DNA of 64,000 nt, taken from assembly GCF_016698645.1 (NCBI RefSeq), contig NZ_CP068047.1, positions 1,213,001 to 1,277,000 of the forward strand. Direction: 5' to 3'. Of this stretch, positions 46,754-56,966 are shown piece by piece. Numbering within the stretch: position 1 is the first letter of the stretch; each line of letters begins with the position of its first letter. Both the position numbers and the translations under genes were made by a program. This stretch comes from Devosia oryziradicis (GTDB lineage: Bacteria > Pseudomonadota > Alphaproteobacteria > Rhizobiales > Devosiaceae). The notes below the pieces were generated by a model. That model was given only the letters and a program-made list of their open reading frames with translations, did not search any database and was not told where the DNA came from.

Positions 46754-46951
46754 ATGCATACGCCACATGAGTCTGAAATTCGCGCTCGCGCCTATGCCCT
46801 GTGGGAAAGCGATGGGTCTCCAGAAGGCCGCGCGGACGACTACTGGCACCGCGCCGAACGCGAGCTGAGCGAAGAGATGAACCTCGACCTGTCCGAAGAG
46901 GCGGCCGAGGTGACTCAGCCGCGGCCGCCAGCCGGCTTTCCGGCGCATTGA
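46754..46951 (+). CDS. DUF2934 family protein
   Basis: A 65-aa cytoplasmic protein with the DUF2934 signature IRARAYALWESDGSPEGRADDYWHRAE at residues about 9-35 (key residues IRxRAYxLWE-x-GxPxG-W-xAE). Such small proteins are common and often multicopy in Hyphomicrobiales; function unknown. GGAGGA precedes the ATG by 8 nt. Its TGA stop overlaps the ATG of the next gene by one base. Confidence 0.85.
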   Translation: MHTPHESEIRARAYALWESDGSPEGRADDYWHRAERELSEEMNLDLSEEAAEVTQPRPPAGFPAH

Positions 46952-47220
46952 TGGACGAGGATCTCGACGGGCTGACGCGGGACGAGCTGCTGGGCGTAGC
47001 CCGCCAGCTGCGGCAGGCCATCCGCGCGCATCGCGACCAGACCGGCCATGGGCTGTGCTGGCATCACCCCGATATGTGGGCGCTGTTGCCCGACAAAGTC
47101 GATCCTCAGATCGCGGTGCCGCCATGGCCCAAATTCCTGCGCGGCTGCGTCAAGTATCGCGAAAGCCTCGACAGCCAGCGCCCCGATGCCCCGGTTCATG
47201 ACAGGGAATTCGGCGAGTAA
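46951..47220 (+). CDS. Small conserved protein with GHGLCWHHPDMW motif, function unknown
   Basis: An 89-aa soluble protein. An N-terminal helical stretch (LTRDELLGVARQLRQAIRAHRD) is followed by the motif CWHHPDMWALLPDK and PPWPKFLRGCVKYRESLD. The Cys/His/His cluster could bind metal (inference). The start is in a TGATG overlap with the DUF2934 gene, so translation is coupled. The stop lies 6 bp from the converging ABM gene. Confidence 0.75.
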   Translation: MDEDLDGLTRDELLGVARQLRQAIRAHRDQTGHGLCWHHPDMWALLPDKVDPQIAVPPWPKFLRGCVKYRESLDSQRPDAPVHDREFGE

Positions 47221-47226
47221 GCGGCG

Positions 47227-47511
47227 CTAGGACTCTTCGCGGATGTTGTAATGGCGCGGGAGCCCGGCGGTGACTTCCGCCCAGGGCGATGCCTTCGCGC
47301 GGGCCTGGTGTGCGTCGAAGGCGGCGCGATCCGTGAAGGTTTCGGAGACAAGAAAGCGGCTCGGGTCGCTGGGATCGACCACCACATCGAAAGCCAGGCA
47401 GCCCGGTTCGGCGCGGGTCAGGGCGATGTGATCGGGCAAGGCCCGGGTGACTGCCTCCGCTCGATCGGGAGGCACTTCCAGATAGCCATCGAGAAACACC
47501 TTGCCGGCCAT
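47227..47511 (-). CDS. Antibiotic biosynthesis monooxygenase (ABM) domain protein
   Basis: A 94-aa ferredoxin-like-fold protein of the YgiN/ABM family. It shows FLDGYLEVPPDRAEAV, TRAEPGCLAFDVVVDPSDPSRFLVSETF (in two strands) and FDAHQARAKASPWAEV, the typical order. Members include quinol and anthrone monooxygenases and haem-degrading enzymes; the reaction here is unknown. AGGGAG precedes the ATG. It starts 9 bp after the APH-type kinase stop and is the last gene of the flagellar-kinase gene string. Confidence 0.87.
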   Translation of the reverse strand: MAGKVFLDGYLEVPPDRAEAVTRALPDHIALTRAEPGCLAFDVVVDPSDPSRFLVSETFTDRAAFDAHQARAKASPWAEVTAGLPRHYNIREES

Positions 47512-47520
47512 GGTGGCTCC

Positions 47521-48456
47521 CTAGAGGGTCAAGGCTTCGGCCACAGTCAGGAATTCGCGACCCTGCTCGGTTTCGCCCAGTTCCATCAGGTGCAGGCCGG
47601 TGGAGACGCGTTCGATATAGCCCCATTGCCAGATGGCTTCGGCCGGCACCTGCGTACGGGAGGTCAGGTGGCGGGCGTGGCTTCGGGCGATGTCGTGGGC
47701 ATGTCGACCGCTGACGCCTTCATGCCAGGCCCGCAGCAGGACACCCAGATCGTAGGCGGGCTCGATGGCCAGGCCATCGGGATCGATGAACTTCCACTGG
47801 TGCCCGTCGGTTTCGGGCACTTCGAGGATATTGGCCGGATGCGGATCGCCATGCGCCAGCACGGCACTTTCCGGCCGCCAGGCGGCCGCCCGGTCCCTGC
47901 AGTACATCAAGGCGGTGTCGCGCACCGCGGGCGAGCATGGCTGGCCCAGTTGCTGGTTCAGCCGCAGGATCATGCCGGCGAGACTATTGGCCTTTTCCGC
48001 GCCCGTGACCCAGGCGAAGCCGGGCGGCACGGGCATCCAGGCCTCGAGCAGGGTCGCGCACATGATGTCGATCTTGCCCATATAGGGCAGCTCACGGTCG
48101 TCGAGCCGGTCGCCAAGGCGTTCCAGCAGCATGGCATGGCGATCGGCATCCTGCCGGATCAGCCGCACATAGCCCTTGCCCCGAGCGATGGCGAGCACCG
48201 TGACCTCCTCCCGCCCGATCCGGCTTCCCGGCGTCGGCAGCTTGATGATGAAGCTGGCGCCGGTTGCATCGGTTGCCTCGGCGACAAAGGCCGCGCTGCC
48301 GCCGGGCAGGGCCTCGCCAATAGTGAGACCCCATTCGTCTTCGAGTCCGGCCAGGGTGGTGTCGAGTTGGGCCAGCCAGGCCTCTCCGTCGGGCCCTTCG
48401 CCCTCGGCCCGGCGCCGGACGATCTCGGGGAGGGAGAACCTGGCAGAATCCGACAT
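47521..48456 (-). CDS. Aminoglycoside/hydroxyurea phosphotransferase family protein (APH(6)-like, PF04655 type)
   Basis: A 311-aa kinase of the APH(6)/hydroxyurea-kinase family. The catalytic loop is AVLAHGDPHPANIL (Asp in HGD, Asn) and the metal-binding segment FIDPDGLAIEPAYDLGVLL. The N-lobe lysine is in ASFIIKLPTP. Homologues phosphorylate streptomycin-type drugs or hydroxyurea, but chromosomal members often have unknown substrates. Its ATG lies 2 bp after the flhA stop, so it is very likely transcribed with the flagellar operon. Resistance is not demonstrated. Confidence 0.85.
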   Translation of the reverse strand: MSDSARFSLPEIVRRRAEGEGPDGEAWLAQLDTTLAGLEDEWGLTIGEALPGGSAAFVAEATDATGASFIIKLPTPGSRIGREEVTVLAIARGKGYVRLIRQDADRHAMLLERLGDRLDDRELPYMGKIDIMCATLLEAWMPVPPGFAWVTGAEKANSLAGMILRLNQQLGQPCSPAVRDTALMYCRDRAAAWRPESAVLAHGDPHPANILEVPETDGHQWKFIDPDGLAIEPAYDLGVLLRAWHEGVSGRHAHDIARSHARHLTSRTQVPAEAIWQWGYIERVSTGLHLMELGETEQGREFLTVAEALTL

Positions 48457-48458
48457 GA

Positions 48459-50603
48459 TCAGACGCTGCCCACGGTCTTGAGGCGGATGCGGGGATGGAC
48501 CTCGTTCTGACTCATGACCACGGTCTGGGGGCGGAAGCGCTCGATGATCGAGCGAACATGCGGGCGGATCGCGGGCGAGGTGATGAGCACCGGCAACTCG
48601 CCCAGTTGGGCCGCACGCTCATAGGCGGACTGGATGGCGCCGATGAACTGCTGCAGGCGGCTGGGCGCCATGGCCAGGTGGCGGTTCTCGCCATCGCCCA
48701 CCATGGCTTCGGCGAAGTCCCGCTCCCATTGCGGGCCCAGCGTCAGCAGCGGCAGGTTGCCATCGGGTCCGAGATTGGCGGCACAGAGCTGGCGCGCCAG
48801 GCGGCTGCGGACGTGTTCGGCAATGGTCTGTACCGAGCGGCCCGGACCCGCAACCTCGGCAATGCCCTCGAGGATGGTGGAGAGGTCGCGGATGGAAATG
48901 CGCTCGTTGAGCAGCGCCTGCAGCACGCGCTGCACGCCAGACACGGTGATCAGGCCCGGGACAATGTCTTCCACCAGCTTTTGCTGCTCCTTGGGCAGGC
49001 CCGAGAGCAGCGACTGGACATTAGCGTAGCTCAGGAGGTCCGCGACGTTGGCCTTGAGCACCTCGGTCAGGTGCGTCGAGATGACGGTCGAGGGATCGAT
49101 GATGGAAAGGCCGCGCAGTTCGGCCTCGTCGCGCAGAGCGGGCTCGATCCAGGTGGCCGGCAGGCCGAAGGTCGGCTCAGTCGTGTGCGTACCGGGCAGG
49201 TCGATCTGGTTGCCATAGGGGTCCATGACCATGAGCTGGTTGGCATAGACCTCGCCGATGCCGGCCTCGACCTCCTTGATGCGGACCTTGTAGACGTTGG
49301 GCTCGAGCTGCATGTTGTCCAGGATGCGGACAGGCGGCATGACGAAGCCGAGCTCGATGGCAAGCTGGCGGCGCAGGGCCTTGATCTGCTCAGTGAGACG
49401 GTCGCTGCCGTTTTCGTCTTCCTTGACGAGACCGAGCAGACCATAGCCGAGTTCGAGCTTGAGCTCGTCGATCTTGAGACTGTCGGTTATGGGGGCCTCG
49501 GCGGCCGGGCCGGGCGCGCCTGGAGCGCCGGGCTGCGCCGGCGATTTCGCGATCTGGTCCAGCGTGGCCTTGGCGTCCCTCACCTGCTTGGTGCCGGCGG
49601 CGCGCCAGGCGACATAGCCGACGCCGCCGGCCAGTGCGAGGAAGGGGATCATTGGCATGCCGGGCAGGAAGGCCAGGGCACCCATGACTGCCGAAGACAT
49701 CCCCAGGGCGCGCGGATAGCCGGTGAACTGGGCCGACAGGGCCTTGTCGGCGCTGCCCTGCACGCCGGACTTGGACACCAGGATACCCGCGGCGGTCGAG
49801 ACGATCAGGGCCGGGATCTGCGAGACCAGGCCATCGCCGATGGTGAGCAGGGTATAGACGTTGCCGGCCTCCTGGAACGACAGCCCCTGCTGCATGATGC
49901 CGATCAGCATGCCGGCAGAAATGTTGATGAAGGTGATGATCAGGCCGGCAATGGCATCGCCGCGCACGAATTTGCTGGCACCGTCCATGTTACCGAAGAA
50001 GGCGCTTTCGCCTTCGAGTTCCGCGCGCCGCTTCTTGGCCGTGTCCTCGTCGATCAGGCCGGCGCTGAGATCGGCGTCGATGGCCATCTGCTTGCCGGGC
50101 ATGGCGTCCAGGCTGAAGCGGGCGGCCACTTCGGCGATACGGCCGGAACCCTTGGTGATGACGATGAAATTGACGATCACCAGGATGATGAAAATCACCG
50201 TACCGATGATGAAATTGCCGCGCGTGATGAAGTTGCCGAAGGCCTCGATCACGTGGCCGGCAGCACTGTGACCGGTGTGACCTTCGCTCAGGATCAGGCG
50301 GGTGGTGGCCAGGTTAAGGCCAAGCCGCAGCATGGTGGCGATCAGCAGCACCGTCGGGAAGGACGAGAATTCGAGCGGCTTCTGAATGAACAGAGCCGTC
50401 ATCAGGATCATCACGGAGAAGACGATCGAGATGGCAAGAAGGCCGTCGACCAGCAGTGCCGGCATCGGCACGATCAGGATGACGATGAGGCCCATGACGC
50501 CCGCGGCCAGGGCGATATCGCCCGAGCGCAGGGTGTCCAGCACGGTGCCGACGGACGGCACCTTGAAGGCAGGGCGGGCGTTGCCGGTTGGCAGATCGAC
50601 CAT
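48459..50603 (-). CDS. flhA: Flagellar biosynthesis protein FlhA
   Basis: Largest membrane component of the flagellar type III export gate; binds chaperone-substrate complexes and uses the proton motive force. The 714-aa product has about eight N-terminal membrane helices (from about residue 28), the FHIPEP-type cytoplasmic loop (GSGRIAEVAARFSLDAMPGKQMAIDADL region, in the linker) and a C-terminal cytoplasmic domain with ELKLELGYGLL and LPVLITSPAIRPHVRSI. It follows flbD by 7 bp. Size matches the family. Confidence 0.97.
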   Translation of the reverse strand: MVDLPTGNARPAFKVPSVGTVLDTLRSGDIALAAGVMGLIVILIVPMPALLVDGLLAISIVFSVMILMTALFIQKPLEFSSFPTVLLIATMLRLGLNLATTRLILSEGHTGHSAAGHVIEAFGNFITRGNFIIGTVIFIILVIVNFIVITKGSGRIAEVAARFSLDAMPGKQMAIDADLSAGLIDEDTAKKRRAELEGESAFFGNMDGASKFVRGDAIAGLIITFINISAGMLIGIMQQGLSFQEAGNVYTLLTIGDGLVSQIPALIVSTAAGILVSKSGVQGSADKALSAQFTGYPRALGMSSAVMGALAFLPGMPMIPFLALAGGVGYVAWRAAGTKQVRDAKATLDQIAKSPAQPGAPGAPGPAAEAPITDSLKIDELKLELGYGLLGLVKEDENGSDRLTEQIKALRRQLAIELGFVMPPVRILDNMQLEPNVYKVRIKEVEAGIGEVYANQLMVMDPYGNQIDLPGTHTTEPTFGLPATWIEPALRDEAELRGLSIIDPSTVISTHLTEVLKANVADLLSYANVQSLLSGLPKEQQKLVEDIVPGLITVSGVQRVLQALLNERISIRDLSTILEGIAEVAGPGRSVQTIAEHVRSRLARQLCAANLGPDGNLPLLTLGPQWERDFAEAMVGDGENRHLAMAPSRLQQFIGAIQSAYERAAQLGELPVLITSPAIRPHVRSIIERFRPQTVVMSQNEVHPRIRLKTVGSV

Positions 50604-50610
50604 CTAAGTC

Positions 50611-51978
<1,368 letters not shown>

Positions 51979-51988
51979 CCTCTACTCC

Positions 51989-52342
51989 CTACTGCGGTTT
52001 AATGATTTCGGTCATGGTGACGCCGAGCTTGTTTTCCACCAGCACGATTTCACCACGGGCGACGAGACGATCGTTGACGAAGATTTCGACGGCTTCGCCG
52101 ACCTGGCGATCGAGCTCGATGACGGTGCCGGTATCAAGGCGGAGCAGGTCGCTCACCGGCATCTTGGTACGGCCGAGGACGACCGAAATGCGAACGGGAA
52201 CGTCGAACACCGCCTCGAGGTCGGCGGCGCTGCGCTCGACATGGGCCTGGGGGCCGTCGGCACGCTCTGGCGGCAGCATCTCTTCAAACGAGATGCCTTC
52301 CTGCATGGTGATGTCGTCATCGCCGGATTCGGAAGCGCTCAA
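51989..52342 (-). CDS. fliN: Flagellar motor switch protein FliN
   Basis: C-ring component of the flagellar switch. The 117-aa product has a short acidic N-terminal tail and the SpoA (surface presentation) domain: VFDVPVRISVVLGRTKMPVSDLL, LDRQVGEAVEIFVNDRLVARGEIVLVE (in blocks) and GVTMTEII. TTG start at 52342 overlaps the fliH stop within TTGA; an internal ATG at 52306 is possible but would remove 12 residues. Sits between fliH and flbD. Confidence 0.94.
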   Translation of the reverse strand: MSASESGDDDITMQEGISFEEMLPPERADGPQAHVERSAADLEAVFDVPVRISVVLGRTKMPVSDLLRLDTGTVIELDRQVGEAVEIFVNDRLVARGEIVLVENKLGVTMTEIIKPQ

Positions 52343-52995
52343 TGATCGCTCTCCTGCTGCTTGGCCTGTCCACCGCGGGCGGCGAGATAGGCTGAAATCT
52401 TGTGATCAATGTCTTTAGCGACGGCGCCGATATCGCGAACCAGGCCGCCATCGACCCATTCGAGGCGCCCATCGCCCAGCCGCAGGTCGGGGTCGCCCAT
52501 GACCACGAGGCGACCGGCAAAGCCCGAGGTCTGCATGTGGGCGGTGGCGACGTCACGGATACCGTCGGCAATCGAGGGGTGGCAGCGCACGACGAGGTGG
52601 GGCACGCCGCTCAGGCTCTGCATGCATTCGGCGATCAGCGCGTCGAGTTCGACTGTGGGGTAGCGGGCCAGCAAGTGCAGCGCCAGCTTGCGGCCGATGC
52701 TCGCTGCCAGCTCGACGGCCTCGCGCCGGATCTGCGCGGTGGCATCATCGAGCGCGGCGGTCATTTCGGCGCTCTGGGTTGCCAGGGTACCGGCGGCAGC
52801 CGCCAGGGTCTGCGCGGCAACGGCCGTCGCGTTGCGCTCGCCGGCAGCCAATCCCTCGGCATAGGCTTCCTCGCGCGCCTGCGCGATGAGCTGGGCGACC
52901 AGGCGTTCGGGCATGGTCGGTTCGGGCGGCGCCGATGGCGTCGTGCGCTTGCCGAGGTCGAGGTCGAAAGTGAAGCGGGCGGGGGCGGGGGACAT
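52339..52995 (-). CDS. fliH: Flagellar assembly protein FliH
   Basis: Regulator of the export ATPase FliI; dimerises through a long coiled coil. The 218-aa product has an N-terminal FTFDLDL segment, a helical region with EEAYAEGLAAGE and alanine-rich heptads, and the C-terminal domain (AASIGRKLALHLL; VVMGDPDLRLGDGRLEWVDGGLVRD region). Position between fliG and fliN supports the call. It starts 3 bp after fliG and overlaps fliN. Confidence 0.9.
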   Translation of the reverse strand: MSPAPARFTFDLDLGKRTTPSAPPEPTMPERLVAQLIAQAREEAYAEGLAAGERNATAVAAQTLAAAAGTLATQSAEMTAALDDATAQIRREAVELAASIGRKLALHLLARYPTVELDALIAECMQSLSGVPHLVVRCHPSIADGIRDVATAHMQTSGFAGRLVVMGDPDLRLGDGRLEWVDGGLVRDIGAVAKDIDHKISAYLAARGGQAKQQESDH

Positions 52996-52998
52996 GGA

Positions 52999-54087
52999 TT
53001 ACGCCACCATCTGGTCGTCGGCTTTGGACTTCATGATCAGGATTTCGCCCTTGGCTGCGAGATCCTTGGCCGTGGAGACCATGCGGCCCTGGGCCTCGTC
53101 GACATCCTTCAGGCGCACAGGACCCATGGCTTCCATGTCGTCCTTGAGCAGCTTGGCGGTGCGGCCCGACATGTTCTTGAAGAAGGTTTCCTTGACCGAC
53201 TCGTTGGCGCCCTTGAGCGCCATGGCCAGTTCCTTCTTGTCCATCTTGGTGAGCAAGGTCTGGATGGCCGAGGATTCGAGCTTGGCCAGGTCCTCGAAGG
53301 TGAACATCAGCGCCTTGATGCGCTCGGCGTCGTCGCGGCTCTGCTCTTCAAGCGTGGTGATGAAGCGCGCTTCGGTCTGTCGATCGAAGCTGTTGAAGAT
53401 CTCGGCCATCTGCTCGTGGCTGTCGCGACGCTTGCTGTGATTGAGCGTCGACATAAATTCTGTGCGAAGGGTGGTCTCGATCTTTTCGAGAATTTCCTTC
53501 TGCACGGGATCGAGGCCCAGCATGCGCTGCACCACGTCCATGGCCAGTTCTTCGGGCAGCACGGCCAGGACCTTGGAGGCGTGGTCGGTGGCGATCTTGG
53601 AGAGCACCACGGCGATGGTCTGGGGGTATTCGTTCTTGAGATAGGCGGCCAGGACGTCGGCCTGCACGTTGGAGAGCTTCTCCCACATGTTGCGGCCGGC
53701 CGGGCCGCGGATTTCCTCCATGATGGCGTCGACCTTGTCCTGGCTGAGGAAGCTCAGCAGCAGACGTTCGGTGGAGTCGGTATTGCCCGACAGCGAGCCG
53801 TTGGAGGAAATGGTGGTGACGAATTCGATCATCAGGTCGTCGAGCATTTCCTGGGTGATCGGGCCCAGGCGCACCATGGCACGGCTGAGCTGCTTGACCT
53901 CGAGTTCGTCCAGCTCATCGAAGATGGGCTTGCCATAGTCGGGCCCCAGCGCCAGCAAAAGGGCCGCCGCCTTTTCGTCGCCCTTGAGCACGCGCTGGTG
54001 AGCGGCATCGTTGCCGACGACCAGTTGCTTGCCGCCGCCTGCGCCGGTGGCATCCGGGATATCAAGGGATTGGGGTACGATGGACAT
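52999..54087 (-). CDS. fliG: Flagellar motor switch protein FliG
   Basis: C-ring protein that contacts the stator and generates torque. The 362-aa product has the N-terminal FliF-binding domain ([17 protein letters not shown]), the middle domain with the EHPQ-like [15 protein letters not shown] segment, and the C-terminal torque helix region ([19 protein letters not shown]), containing conserved charged residues. It starts 5 bp after fliF. The N-terminus is longer than in enteric FliG, as often in alphaproteobacteria. Confidence 0.95.
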   Translation of the reverse strand: MSIVPQSLDIPDATGAGGGKQLVVGNDAAHQRVLKGDEKAAALLLALGPDYGKPIFDELDELEVKQLSRAMVRLGPITQEMLDDLMIEFVTTISSNGSLSGNTDSTERLLLSFLSQDKVDAIMEEIRGPAGRNMWEKLSNVQADVLAAYLKNEYPQTIAVVLSKIATDHASKVLAVLPEELAMDVVQRMLGLDPVQKEILEKIETTLRTEFMSTLNHSKRRDSHEQMAEIFNSFDRQTEARFITTLEEQSRDDAERIKALMFTFEDLAKLESSAIQTLLTKMDKKELAMALKGANESVKETFFKNMSGRTAKLLKDDMEAMGPVRLKDVDEAQGRMVSTAKDLAAKGEILIMKSKADDQMVA

Positions 54088-54092
54088 GGCGG

Positions 54093-55748
54093 TTACGCTG
54101 CGTTACCCAGCCAGTCGCGCACGATCAGCGCGGCCTGCTTGGGATTTTCTTCAACAAGATTGCCGACGGTCTTGAGGGTTTGGAGCTGGGTCTCGCCCAT
54201 CGACTTGGCGTTCGCGACCCAGGCTGGTGTCTTGTCCTTGGGCTCCTCGGGCTCCGAAATCACCTGGCCATCAGCGCTGAGCACGCCGTGGTGGCCCAGT
54301 TCAGCGGCCGAAGGCAAGGCGAGCGGCTGGCTTTCGGGCGTCAGGACCTTCTTGAGCAATGGGCGCATGACGAAGAAGATCAGCGCCAATGCGATGAGCA
54401 GGGTAACCGCCATTTCCGCGCCATTCATCAGGTCGTCGCGGGTGAAGTCGAGCAGGCCGCCCGTTGCGTCGGTGCCCGGCACGGCCAGTTCGGGCCGTTC
54501 GGCGAACTGCATGTTGACCACTTCGACACTGTCGCCGCGGGCCTCGGAATAGCCGACGGCCGAGCGGACCAGGGTGAGGATCTGGGCGATTTCGTCGGCG
54601 CTGCGCGGGGTATAGACCGGGTCGCCATTGGTGGCGGCGGAATAGACGCCATCGACAACGACGGCCACCGACAGGCGCTTGATCGCGCCGGCTTCGGTAA
54701 CGGCCGTCTGGGTGGTCTTGGAGATTTCGTAGTTGGTGACCTCTTCGGTGGAAGTGCCCTGTTCGGTGGCGCCGGTGCCGCCAGCGTTCTGCGAGGCGCC
54801 GGGCAGTTCGTTGGCCACGGTCACCTGGCCGTTAGCGCCATTGGTCAGGTTTTCCGTCTCGCGCACCTGGCTGGAGCGGACGACCTGCGATTCCGGATCG
54901 AAGGTTTCCTGCGTAGTGGTGGAGCGGTTGTAGTCGATCTCGGCGCTGACTTCGACGCGGGCGCGGCCGGCGCCGACGACATTGGCCAGCATGTCCTCGA
55001 CGCGGGTGCGGAGGCGGTTCTCGAAGCCCAGGGTGCGCTCGGCGGCTTCGCCGGCCAGGGCGCCCTGCTCGTCGTCGCCCGATCCCGAGGCCAGGAGGTT
55101 ACCCTGGTCGTCGACGATGGAGACGCGCGTGGGGGTCAGGCCCTCGATTGCCGAGGCAACCAGGTGCTGGATGGCGCGGATTTCGCCGGCGGACAGTTCT
55201 CCGCGCACCGACAAAACGATGGAAGCGGAAGGGTCGGTGCGCTCACGGCGGAACAGCTCGCGCTCGGGCAGGACCAGGTGCACCCGGGCCGACTTGATGC
55301 GGGTCAACGAGCCGATAGTGCGGGCCAGTTCCCCTTCGAGGGCGCGTACATTGTTCAGATTCTGCACGAAGCTGGTGGCGCCCAGGGTCGACTGCTGGTC
55401 GAAGATCTCGTAGCCGACCTGGCCGCGCTGGGGCAGGCCCGAACCGGCCAGCGTCATTCGGGTGGTGGTGATCTGGTCGCGCGGAATGAGAATGGTGTCG
55501 CCATCGCCGCGCAACTCGTAGGGAATGTTGAGCGACTGCAGTTCGGTCACAATTGCCGAGGAGTCTTCTAGGCTGAGGCCGGTATAGAGCGGGGACAGAT
55601 TCGGCGTCTGCGCCCGCATGATCAGGAAGCCGAAAAAGCCGAGCAACAGGACGGCCACGACCGCCATGGCAGCCAGCCGAGGCAGGCCTATGCGGTTGAT
55701 CAGCTGGGTAAAATTGTCCACGCCGGCACTCGATTGAAAGGTGGCCAT
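54093..55748 (-). CDS. fliF: Flagellar M-ring protein FliF
   Basis: Forms the MS-ring in the inner membrane, the base of the flagellum. The 551-aa product has two membrane spans, about residues 24-45 ([18 protein letters not shown]) and near 430 ([20 protein letters not shown]). The periplasmic ring-building domains contain [17 protein letters not shown] and [13 protein letters not shown], and the C-terminal cytoplasmic tail binds FliG. ATG 55748 is chosen; a further in-frame start upstream adds 11 residues. First gene of the operon. Confidence 0.96.
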   Translation of the reverse strand: MATFQSSAGVDNFTQLINRIGLPRLAAMAVVAVLLLGFFGFLIMRAQTPNLSPLYTGLSLEDSSAIVTELQSLNIPYELRGDGDTILIPRDQITTTRMTLAGSGLPQRGQVGYEIFDQQSTLGATSFVQNLNNVRALEGELARTIGSLTRIKSARVHLVLPERELFRRERTDPSASIVLSVRGELSAGEIRAIQHLVASAIEGLTPTRVSIVDDQGNLLASGSGDDEQGALAGEAAERTLGFENRLRTRVEDMLANVVGAGRARVEVSAEIDYNRSTTTQETFDPESQVVRSSQVRETENLTNGANGQVTVANELPGASQNAGGTGATEQGTSTEEVTNYEISKTTQTAVTEAGAIKRLSVAVVVDGVYSAATNGDPVYTPRSADEIAQILTLVRSAVGYSEARGDSVEVVNMQFAERPELAVPGTDATGGLLDFTRDDLMNGAEMAVTLLIALALIFFVMRPLLKKVLTPESQPLALPSAAELGHHGVLSADGQVISEPEEPKDKTPAWVANAKSMGETQLQTLKTVGNLVEENPKQAALIVRDWLGNAA

Positions 55749-55799
55749 GCCTACGCAACGCGCGCAGAGGCCGCTGGGCAAAAATTACCTACCGGATGG

Positions 55800-55815
55800 T
55801 AAAGATTGTCTTAAC
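55800..55815 (-). promoter_or_regulatory. Weak candidate CtrA box upstream of fliF
   Basis: TAAA-GATTGTC-TTAAC matches TTAA-N7-TTAAC at 8 of 9 positions on the plus strand, 52-67 bp before the fliF start. The fliF operon is a CtrA target in Caulobacter, which makes the position plausible. Confidence 0.35.
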
Positions 55816-55878
55816 TGCTGGTCGCAGTTTGCGAATTCGGGCAGAAAATGCCGAGCGCGGTAAAGGAAGGATGAAGCG

Positions 55879-56496
55879 ATGCTGAGGGTTTTGGGACGGG
55901 TCACTTCGATCAATGTGCGCAAGGTGGTGTGGGCGCTGGACGAACTGGCGCTCGGCTATGAACGCGAGGACTGGGGCCTGCCCTTCCGCGACCCCAAGGT
56001 GCCCGAATTCCTGGCGCTCAATCCCAACGGACAGGTGCCCGTTCTGGTCGAGAACGGCTTCGTGTTGTGGGAAAGCAATGCCATCCTGATCTACCTGGCC
56101 GAGCGCGAGGGTGCGCTGTTGCCCGAGCAGCTCGAATTGCGCGCCATGGCCTTGCAGTGGCTGGGCTGGCAAGCGGCAGAACTCAATCCGCCCTGGGGCT
56201 ACGCGGTCAATGCACTGCTGCGCAAGACGCCCGGCTATGACGATCCAGCCAAGGTGGCGGACTCGATGTCGCGCTGGACCAGCAAGATGGAGATTCTCGA
56301 AGCGGCGCTGGCCGGGGCAAATACCGGCTATATCGGCGCCGGCTTTTCCATCGCCGATATCGCGCTCGGCCTTTCCGTACACCGCTGGATGAGCATACCG
56401 GCGGACAAGAAGGAATTCCCTGCCGTCGCTGACTATTACGAGCGTCTCCTGAGCCGCGAGGCCGGTGCCCGCTGGATGGGACCCGAGACGCCTTAA
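55879..56496 (+). CDS. Glutathione S-transferase family protein
   Basis: A 205-aa protein with the GST N-terminal domain (RVTSINVRKVVWALDELAL; LNPNGQVPVLVENG; ESNAILIYLAER with the glutathione-contacting Glu-Ser) and an all-helical C-terminal domain with FSIADIALGL. Substrate unknown. AAGGA precedes ATG 55879. The Arr gene starts 20 bp after the stop, so the two are probably in one transcript. Confidence 0.92.
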   Translation: MLRVLGRVTSINVRKVVWALDELALGYEREDWGLPFRDPKVPEFLALNPNGQVPVLVENGFVLWESNAILIYLAEREGALLPEQLELRAMALQWLGWQAAELNPPWGYAVNALLRKTPGYDDPAKVADSMSRWTSKMEILEAALAGANTGYIGAGFSIADIALGLSVHRWMSIPADKKEFPAVADYYERLLSREAGARWMGPETP

Positions 56497-56516
56497 GCAC
56501 CGAGAGGGTTACGATC

Positions 56517-56939
56517 ATGGCTAGTGTCCTCGATGCCGGGCCGTTCTTTCACGGCACGGTTGCGGCACTGCAGGCTGGCGACCTGCTCACGGCAGGATAC
56601 CGGTCGAACTATCGGCCCGACATCGTCATGAACCATATCTACTTCACCGCGCTGGTGGACGGGGCAGGGCTGGCCGCGGAGCTTGCTGCGGAACTGGTCA
56701 AGGGTGTCGCCGAGCCACATGTCTACGAAGTCGAGCCGACCGGGCCTTTCGAGAACGATCCGAACGTGACCGACAAGAAATTTCCGGGCAACCCGACGCG
56801 GTCCTATCGCAGCGTGGCCCCACTCAGGGTGGTGCGCGAGATCGCTGATTGGACGAGACTGACGCCTGAGGCGCTGCAGATGTGGCGGGAGCGGCTGTCT
56901 GCGCTCAGTGCCAATCCCGATGCGAGGATCATCAACTAA
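56517..56939 (+). CDS. arr: NAD(+)--rifamycin ADP-ribosyltransferase (Arr family)
   Basis: Inactivates rifamycins by ADP-ribosylation in characterised members. The 140-aa product matches the Arr layout: GPFFHGTVAALQAGDLLTAGY near the N-terminus (His, Gly, Thr of the NAD site), HIYFTALVDGAGLAAELA, then YEVEPTGPFENDPN, DKKFPGNPTRSYRSVAPL and a final LRVVREIADW segment. Chromosomal arr homologues are common in environmental bacteria. GAGAGGG precedes the ATG by 8 nt. Activity on rifampicin is inferred from family only. Confidence 0.92.
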   Translation: MASVLDAGPFFHGTVAALQAGDLLTAGYRSNYRPDIVMNHIYFTALVDGAGLAAELAAELVKGVAEPHVYEVEPTGPFENDPNVTDKKFPGNPTRSYRSVAPLRVVREIADWTRLTPEALQMWRERLSALSANPDARIIN

Positions 56940-56966
56940 GAGGCTGCGGATTTTGCGAGGACTGCA

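Noticed and set aside
52402..54552. 716-codon open frame on the plus strand opposite fliH-fliG-fliF
   Set aside because: It crosses several genuine genes in antisense and has no recognisable domain.
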